This document shows positions 9,480 to 13,838 of a stretch of DNA of 13,838 bases, piece after piece. The DNA comes from an uncultured Cytophagaceae bacterium. Its GTDB lineage: Bacteria > Bacteroidota > Bacteroidia > Cytophagales > Spirosomataceae. Within the stretch, counting starts at the first letter, position 1, and every line of letters starts with the position of its first letter. Under the pieces are notes generated by a model. The model ran no database searches and was not told the origin of the DNA. It saw only the letters and a list, made by a program, of their open reading frames with translations. The DNA is taken from positions 1 to 13,838 of the forward strand of contig CALLKB010000017.1 in assembly GCA_938008575.1 (NCBI GenBank). Direction: 5' to 3'. The position numbers and the translations under genes are program-made.

Positions 9480-10586
9480 ATGCGCAATATCTTCATTTTA
9501 GTCAGAAAGGAATTTTTACAAATCTTTAGGAATCGGCAACTATTGCCCTTCATGACTGTATTGCCTGTAATCCAAGTCATTTTGCTCACCTTTGCTGCGA
9601 ACTATGAAATTAAAAATTTGCGACTTGGTATTTGGGATTTAGACCAAAGCACAAGTGCCCAACAGTTAATTCATAAATTTACAGGAGCAAAATTCTTCCA
9701 AGAAAAAGCATTGATTTCGAATCAAAAAAAAGCGGATGAATTATTGATGAAGGATGAGGTAGATCTTGTACTTGTCATCCCGAAAGACTTTGAAAAAGCG
9801 ATTCATTCCTCCAATAATCCGGCTATTCAATTTCAAATAAATGCCTTAAATAATGCCAAAGCTGGTATCGTTCAAAATTACGCAAGCGCAATAACACAAG
9901 ACTTTTTGAATGAAAAGAGGGGTAACTCAACTTTACTGGCAAGCCCTAAAATTATCCCTATCACTAATTACTGGTATAACCCTACGTTGAACTATAAAAC
10001 GATCATGCTTCCAGGCATCGTCGCAGAAGTAATGACCTTAATTATCATTCTCATCTGTGCACTAAATGTTGTCCGGGAAAGAGAGATTGGCACAATAGAA
10101 CAACTTAACGTAACACCTTTAAAGAAACATGAATTTATTCTTGGGAAGTTAATCCCATTTTGGGTCATTGGTCATTTTATCTTCTGGGCCGGCATAGCTT
10201 TGGGAAAAATCTTCTTTAACATTCCCATGGTAGGAAGCTTAGGATTACTCGAGTTATTCTTAGCTATATTCCTTTTTGTCCCTTTAGGAATTGGCTTGTT
10301 TATCTCAACGGCAGTTGAAACTCAGCAACAGGCCTTATTTACCTCTTTCTTTTTTATCATACTCTTTATCCTCATGTGTGGATTATTTACACCCGTAGAA
10401 ACCATGCCGGATTGGGCTCAATATATCAATCAACTAAATCCATTAAAGTATTTCGTAGAGGTAAATCGCCTGATTTTGCTCAAGGGGAGTGGTCTAAAAG
10501 AAATTTATCCCTTTATCGCAAAAATGATAATTTATGGAATAGGAATAAATCTATTGGCGATTTGGCGATTTAAAAAAACGAACTAA
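9480..10586 (+). CDS. ABC-2 family permease, YbhR-like
   Basis: Second inner-membrane half, 368 residues, clearly related to the preceding permease but strongly diverged. It has an N-terminal helix around LLPFMTVLPVIQVILLTFAA (21-40), an extracytoplasmic domain to about 170 and five further helices. REREIGTIEQLNVTP (199-213) is the ABC-2 coupling motif, and FTPVETMPDW is the counterpart of the first permease's FPIESLP segment. The ATG follows the previous stop after one base, which points to coupled translation. It is the last gene of the operon. Its stop lies three bases from the stop of the leftward XRE gene, and I see no convincing terminator between them, only a five-base stem at 10575-10591. 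Confidence 0.92.
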   Translation: MRNIFILVRKEFLQIFRNRQLLPFMTVLPVIQVILLTFAANYEIKNLRLGIWDLDQSTSAQQLIHKFTGAKFFQEKALISNQKKADELLMKDEVDLVLVIPKDFEKAIHSSNNPAIQFQINALNNAKAGIVQNYASAITQDFLNEKRGNSTLLASPKIIPITNYWYNPTLNYKTIMLPGIVAEVMTLIIILICALNVVREREIGTIEQLNVTPLKKHEFILGKLIPFWVIGHFIFWAGIALGKIFFNIPMVGSLGLLELFLAIFLFVPLGIGLFISTAVETQQQALFTSFFFIILFILMCGLFTPVETMPDWAQYINQLNPLKYFVEVNRLILLKGSGLKEIYPFIAKMIIYGIGINLLAIWRFKKTN

Positions 10587-10589
10587 GTT

Positions 10590-11081
10590 TTATTGCTTCG
10601 CCTTCAACTTATCATATTCCCGCTGCTCCAGCGACCCCACTTCGATCACATAGGCATTTACATACTGTATGCCTAATCCCAGGCCCCAGCCTAACATCGG
10701 CCAAATAGGCCATGGAATGTGATCAAAACGGATATCTTCCGGCATTGTCAAATACCATACCATCCACAAAAATGGGATGACAAGAGAATATGCGCCGAGG
10801 CTTCGTTGGAATTTGGCGCGTTTTTTAGCAATCGCCCACAATTGTTGGTCTGTACTTTCCATGATATTTCGTTTTTCGGTTTCATCATCCGGAGCATACA
10901 ACAAAGTCAAATTTACCCCCAGTACTTCCCCGATCGCATTCATCGAATACAAGCTGGGCTTCCCTTCATTGCGTTCCATGCGTTGCACGGTTCGCAGGGC
11001 AATCCCACTTTTTTCGGATAGCTCGTTTTGCGTTAAGCCCTTCGAGGTACGGATTTCCTTTAATTGTTCTCCAAAATTCAT
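10590..11081 (-). CDS. XRE-family HTH regulator with C-terminal 2TM membrane domain
   Basis: Protein of 163 residues that joins a DNA-binding domain to a membrane anchor. Residues 5-59 are a Cro/CI-type helix-turn-helix (LKEIRTSKGLTQNELSEKSG, then ALRTVQRMERNEGKPSLYSM). After an acidic linker comes a region matching the 2TM domain family: basic AKKRAKFQRSLG (85-96), a first hydrophobic helix (about 97-113), a loop, and a second Trp- and Gly-rich helix (IPWPIWPMLGWGLGLGIQYV, about 122-141). The tail is charged. The DNA-binding part should stay on the cytoplasmic face, so it may be a membrane-tethered regulator; its targets are unknown. The ATG at 11081 is the only start that keeps the first HTH helix. 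It converges on the efflux operon with only three bases between stops, so antisense read-through in either direction is possible. It is not obviously part of the pump system. Confidence 0.88.
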   Translation of the reverse strand: MNFGEQLKEIRTSKGLTQNELSEKSGIALRTVQRMERNEGKPSLYSMNAIGEVLGVNLTLLYAPDDETEKRNIMESTDQQLWAIAKKRAKFQRSLGAYSLVIPFLWMVWYLTMPEDIRFDHIPWPIWPMLGWGLGLGIQYVNAYVIEVGSLEQREYDKLKAKQ

Positions 11082-11085
11082 GGAC

Positions 11086-11116
11086 CAAAATTGGGGTTTA
11101 AAATGATCGAATCAAA
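11086..11116 (-). promoter_or_regulatory. Putative promoter of the XRE-2TM gene
   Basis: On the minus strand TTTG (11116-11113) and CAATTTTG (11093-11086) are separated by 19 bases. This matches the Bacteroidota -33/-7 pattern with one mismatch (C for the first T of TAnnTTTG). The -7 box ends only four bases before the ATG at 11081, so a transcript made from it would be nearly leaderless. That makes the call tentative. Confidence 0.3.
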
Positions 11117-11140
11117 CGCCTTTTCTATGACTTCTTTGCG

Positions 11141-11794
11141 TCATCGCTTGAAATTTTCAATGGCACGATGCGAACCATCGCAGCCCGGTTTTTTCTTCGT
11201 CAAACCGCAAACACAATCTGTCAAGCCCTTTCCTTTCAGGATGTATTTCTCGTTTTTCTCGATGCGCGCGATGCGGGTCGCCGACTGCTTTCCATCGGAA
11301 AAGTGCATGACATAGGCACGCTGGCGGCCAGGGCTAAGTTTTTCAAAAGCTGATTTAAGTGCCGGTTTTTCAGCGAAGATTGCTGTTAATTCTTCTGGTA
11401 GCGGTAGCTCTTCCGCCTTCTCTACTTTTAATCCCAATTTCTCCACTTCGATCGCTTCCAACACATAGGCACGAATGCTGGCTTCTTTGGCCTGAATTTC
11501 TTCCACAGAACTGAACTTCATCCAGCGGCCGGATTGCGTGTTTTCACCCGGTTTAATGAGCAAGCCCTCGGCGTCTTGCAAGAGCCCGCCTTTGAAAAAA
11601 TTCAAGGCACAATGATCCTTGAGCGAGGCGATGCCGATGATGTTTTTGGAACCCCACATATAGACAGGCGTGGCCCATTTATAGGTTTCAATCAAAAGGC
11701 AGTCCAATAAAATTCGGCGCAAATAAGCCATTTCTTGTGGCCATTTTTTCGCATGTAAAATAAGTTCGTCTACCTGTGGATCTTTCATATTCAT
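11141..11794 (-). CDS. DUF1801/OmdA (YdeI-like) protein with C-terminal CDGSH iron-sulfur motif
   Basis: Protein of 217 residues from the ATG at 11794. Another ATG at 11788 is equally possible, and the TTG at 11806 is less likely. Residues about 8-105 look like DUF1801 (LILHAKKWPQEMAYLRRIL, ETYKWATPVYMW, HCALNFFKG, GRWMKFSSVEEI). Residues about 130-188 look like the OmdA/YdeI domain (LPLPEELTAIF, then the LSPGRQRAYVMHF stretch and RIARIEKN). Function within these families is poorly known. After the usual GKGL ending, the protein continues with DCVCGLTKKKPGCDGSH: Cys194, Cys196, Cys205 and His209 fit the CDGSH signature C-x-C-x2-S/T-x3-P-x-C-D-G-S-H exactly. That motif binds a [2Fe-2S] cluster by three Cys and one His. 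There is no signal peptide, so it is cytoplasmic. It lies 59 bases upstream of the XRE gene on the same strand and is divergent from the GH3 gene. Confidence 0.85.
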   Translation of the reverse strand: MNMKDPQVDELILHAKKWPQEMAYLRRILLDCLLIETYKWATPVYMWGSKNIIGIASLKDHCALNFFKGGLLQDAEGLLIKPGENTQSGRWMKFSSVEEIQAKEASIRAYVLEAIEVEKLGLKVEKAEELPLPEELTAIFAEKPALKSAFEKLSPGRQRAYVMHFSDGKQSATRIARIEKNEKYILKGKGLTDCVCGLTKKKPGCDGSHRAIENFKR

Positions 11795-11842
11795 TAGAAA
11801 TAGCAAGAAGTTTGCTTTAGTCTACAAAGAAAGAAAAAAGCC

Positions 11843-13838
11843 ATGAAATCTCGTATCCTTTTTGCCGCGCTTCTCATTTCGGGAAGCATGTATGCCCAAA
11901 ACCAGCCTATCGTAAAATCACAGAGTGCCGCTTTGTTGAAAGAAGGCAAATTGACCTTCAAAGATTTGAATAAAAATCAAAAACTGGACAAATACGAAGA
12001 TTGGCGATTGCCAGTTGCAGAACGCGTAAAGGATTTAGTTTCCCAAATGACCATCGAAGAAAAATTGGGATTCATGTTAATCAGTACGACGCGTATGGGA
12101 GGAGATAATGTCTTCGCCAACGGTGTTCAAGGTGGCGGCCCAAGACCTGTCATTACAGATGGATTCAATGAGGAAGATTTAGTCCAAAATACAAATATGT
12201 TTACCCGCAAGCCCCTCGGCGCGCCGAACATGTCGGCTGCCGGAACAACAAAAGGGGTAACCCAATTCCACCTACGCCATTTCATTTTGCGGGCAAATGC
12301 ATCACCTGAAATTATGGCGAAATGGTCTAATAACTTGCAGGCATTATGTGAGTCGACACGCTTGGGTATTCCAGCCATCGTCGCATCCAATCCGCGTAAC
12401 CACGTGACAACGGATGCATCCGTAGGTTTGAGCGTTGGACTTACGGCATTTTCGAAATGGCCCGGCGAATTGGGATTAGCGGCCATGCGTGATTTTCCAT
12501 TAACGCGAAAATTTGCGGAAACCGCTGCTGCCGAATGGCGCGCGGTGGGTTTACGCAAAGGTTATATGTACATGGCGGATTTGGCCACGGAACCTCGTTG
12601 GGGTCGTGTGGAAGGGACCTTCGGAGAAGATGCGGATTTGACATCGAACATGATTACCCAAATTGTATTAGGGTTTCAAGGAAACAAATTGTCAAACACA
12701 TCGGTGGCAATGACCACCAAGCATTTCCCGGGGGGCGGTCCTCAATTAGATGGACAAGACTCACACTTTGATTGGGGAAAATTTGCACACTATCCGGGTG
12801 GCATGTTTGATTACCATGTGAAACCATTCAAGGCTGCCATCGCGGCGGGGACTTCGGCAATCATGCCTTATTATTCTGCGCCAAAAGGCAAGGAATTTGA
12901 AGAGGTCGGATTCTCCTTCAACAAAGCGATGATTGGCGATTTATTGCAAGGCAAATTAGGCTTCCACGGAATCATCAATTCCGATACAGGTCCGATAGAA
13001 ATGATGCCTTGGGGGGTAGAAAACTTGAGTATTTCTGAGCGCTACCAAAAGGCATTGAATGCAGGCGTGGATATTTTCTCGGGAGCAGCGGATCCAACAA
13101 CCTTAATTGAAGTTGTCAAAAATGGCTTGGTCAAAGAAGAACGAATCAACCAATCCGTTGCCAAATTATTAACCGAAAAATTCGAATTAGGGCTATTTGA
13201 AAACCCCTATGTGGATGTGGAAGCGGCGACGAAAATCGTAGGGAATAAAGAGGCAGTGGCAGCAGCGGAATTAGCTTTGCGCAAATCGATCGTGTTATTG
13301 CGCAACGATGACAAACGTTTGCCATTGGCGAAGAAAACCAAAGTGTATTTCGAGACCTATTTCCAGCAGGGACGCAATGCAGGAGAAGCGATTAAAGTTT
13401 CGAAACCTTCCTATCCCGGCTTAGAGTTCGTATCAACCAAAGAAGAAGCCGATGTGGTATTGCTCTGGTTGGTCCCTACGAGCGGCGGATTGTTCAGCTC
13501 ACAAGGATCAAAAATCGATTTGAATTTGTCGGCCAATCGCATTGATGTGAATCACGTGAATGAGATTTTAAACGCCAAACCGACGATCGTAGCGATCAAT
13601 TATACCAACCCGTGGGTGATCGAAGAAATCGATAAAGGAGCAGCGAAATCGATTATCGCAACCTTTGGTACGACACAAGATGCTTTATTGGATATCGTGA
13701 CGGGCGCTTATAAACCTACGGGAAAAATGCCATTTACGACGCCAAGAAGTCAAGCAGCTGTGGAAGCGAATAAATCGGATGTGCCAGGGTATATGGAGGG
13801 GCGGAATTATGGATTATTTGCCTTTGGGCATGGATTGA
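11843..13838 (+). CDS. Secreted glycoside hydrolase family 3 (3'-truncated by window edge)
   Basis: Exo-acting beta-glycosidase, probably beta-glucosidase- or xylosidase-like, acting outside the cytoplasm. The ATG at 11843 opens on a signal peptide (MKSRILFAALLISGSMYAQ). The frame stays open for 665 codons to the last base; the terminal TGA at 13836-13838 is in another frame, so the gene continues beyond the window. Residues 41-52 form an EF-hand-like loop. RLPVAERVKDLVSQMTIEEK (55-74) begins the GH3 barrel. PRWGRVEGTFGED, Lys293-His294 (TKHFPGGGP) and QDSHF are substrate-pocket motifs. Asp381 in INSDTG fits the catalytic nucleophile. The second, alpha/beta domain starts near LRKSIVLLRND. The visible part ends at FAFGHGL, where FGYGLSY is usual, so a fibronectin-III-like domain or a sorting tail may follow. 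An A-rich leader precedes the ATG. Substrate is not determined. It is divergent from the YdeI-CDGSH gene. Confidence 0.92.
   Translation, partial: MKSRILFAALLISGSMYAQNQPIVKSQSAALLKEGKLTFKDLNKNQKLDKYEDWRLPVAERVKDLVSQMTIEEKLGFMLISTTRMGGDNVFANGVQGGGPRPVITDGFNEEDLVQNTNMFTRKPLGAPNMSAAGTTKGVTQFHLRHFILRANASPEIMAKWSNNLQALCESTRLGIPAIVASNPRNHVTTDASVGLSVGLTAFSKWPGELGLAAMRDFPLTRKFAETAAAEWRAVGLRKGYMYMADLATEPRWGRVEGTFGEDADLTSNMITQIVLGFQGNKLSNTSVAMTTKHFPGGGPQLDGQDSHFDWGKFAHYPGGMFDYHVKPFKAAIAAGTSAIMPYYSAPKGKEFEEVGFSFNKAMIGDLLQGKLGFHGIINSDTGPIEMMPWGVENLSISERYQKALNAGVDIFSGAADPTTLIEVVKNGLVKEERINQSVAKLLTEKFELGLFENPYVDVEAATKIVGNKEAVAAAELALRKSIVLLRNDDKRLPLAKKTKVYFETYFQQGRNAGEAIKVSKPSYPGLEFVSTKEEADVVLLWLVPTSGGLFSSQGSKIDLNLSANRIDVNHVNEILNAKPTIVAINYTNPWVIEEIDKGAAKSIIATFGTTQDALLDIVTGAYKPTGKMPFTTPRSQAAVEANKSDVPGYMEGRNYGLFAFGHGL

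Noticed and set aside
10575..10591. AAAAC/GTTTT hairpin between the efflux operon and the XRE gene as a terminator
   Set aside because: The stem is only five mostly A-T pairs and has no proper T tract; too weak to call.
2080..10606. Repeat GCTTCGCCTTCA at 2080-2091 and 10595-10606
   Set aside because: Both copies encode Lys/Ala-rich C-terminal tails (sulfatase and XRE gene) on the minus strand and have no shared flanks; coincidence of similar codons rather than an att site or a mobile repeat.
11783..11830. Promoters for the divergent YdeI-CDGSH and GH3 genes
   Set aside because: The best candidates (TTTC-N20-GAAGTTTG forward; TTTG-N22-TATTTCTA reverse) carry two or more mismatches or off spacing.
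12127..12771. Frames on both strands within the GH3 region
   Set aside because: They overlap a continuous, motif-rich GH3 reading frame in another frame or strand and show no domain features.
13836..13838. TGA at the very end of the window as the stop of the GH3 gene
   Set aside because: Codon-by-codon reading from the ATG at 11843 puts the last full codon at 13835-13837 (TTG, Leu of FGHGL); the TGA is out of frame. The gene is open at the edge, not frameshifted.

Overview
The window looks like a chromosomal segment of a Bacteroidota bacterium, probably of the Cytophagales/freshwater kind. The evidence is the gene content (exported S1 sulfatase, exported GH3 glycosidase, an HTH regulator with a 2TM domain), A-rich leaders without clear Shine-Dalgarno sites, and promoter-like TTTG...nnTTTG pairs. 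The exact genus cannot be read from the sequence. There are no rRNA, tRNA, CRISPR or insertion-sequence signals, and no gene-free stretch longer than about 135 bases.

Left flank (1-3721): the 3' nine-tenths of a catalase-peroxidase gene (katG; its start lies outside the window) runs rightward. It converges on a leftward gene for an exported formylglycine-type sulfatase. A strong hairpin between them can act as a terminator on both strands.

Centre (about 3800-10586): a compact, AT-richer block of seven co-directional genes: a TetR-family repressor, a TolC-type outer-membrane factor, a HlyD-type periplasmic adaptor, two ABC ATPases and two ABC-2 permeases. It is a complete three-part efflux pump of the CecR/YbhGFSR kind known from Escherichia coli. 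Here the double ATPase YbhF is split into two overlapping genes and the outer-membrane channel is encoded in the same operon. Near-identical palindromes with the core TGACA-N4-TGTCA lie just before the repressor gene and just before the pump genes. They are very likely the repressor's operators and define a self-contained regulatory circuit. The two ATPases have complementary degenerate motifs, which predicts one working and one dead ATP site in the heterodimer.

Right flank (10590-13838): two leftward genes follow, an XRE regulator with a two-helix membrane tail and a DUF1801/OmdA (YdeI-like) protein whose C-terminus carries a complete CDGSH iron-sulfur motif. Diverging from them is a secreted family 3 glycoside hydrolase that is still open at the window's right edge. 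The sulfatase and GH3 enzyme suggest use of external, partly sulfated glycans, but no SusC/SusD pair is present, so a polysaccharide utilisation locus cannot be claimed.

The most interesting items are the twin operators, the split and asymmetric YbhF-like ATPase pair, and the YdeI-CDGSH fusion.
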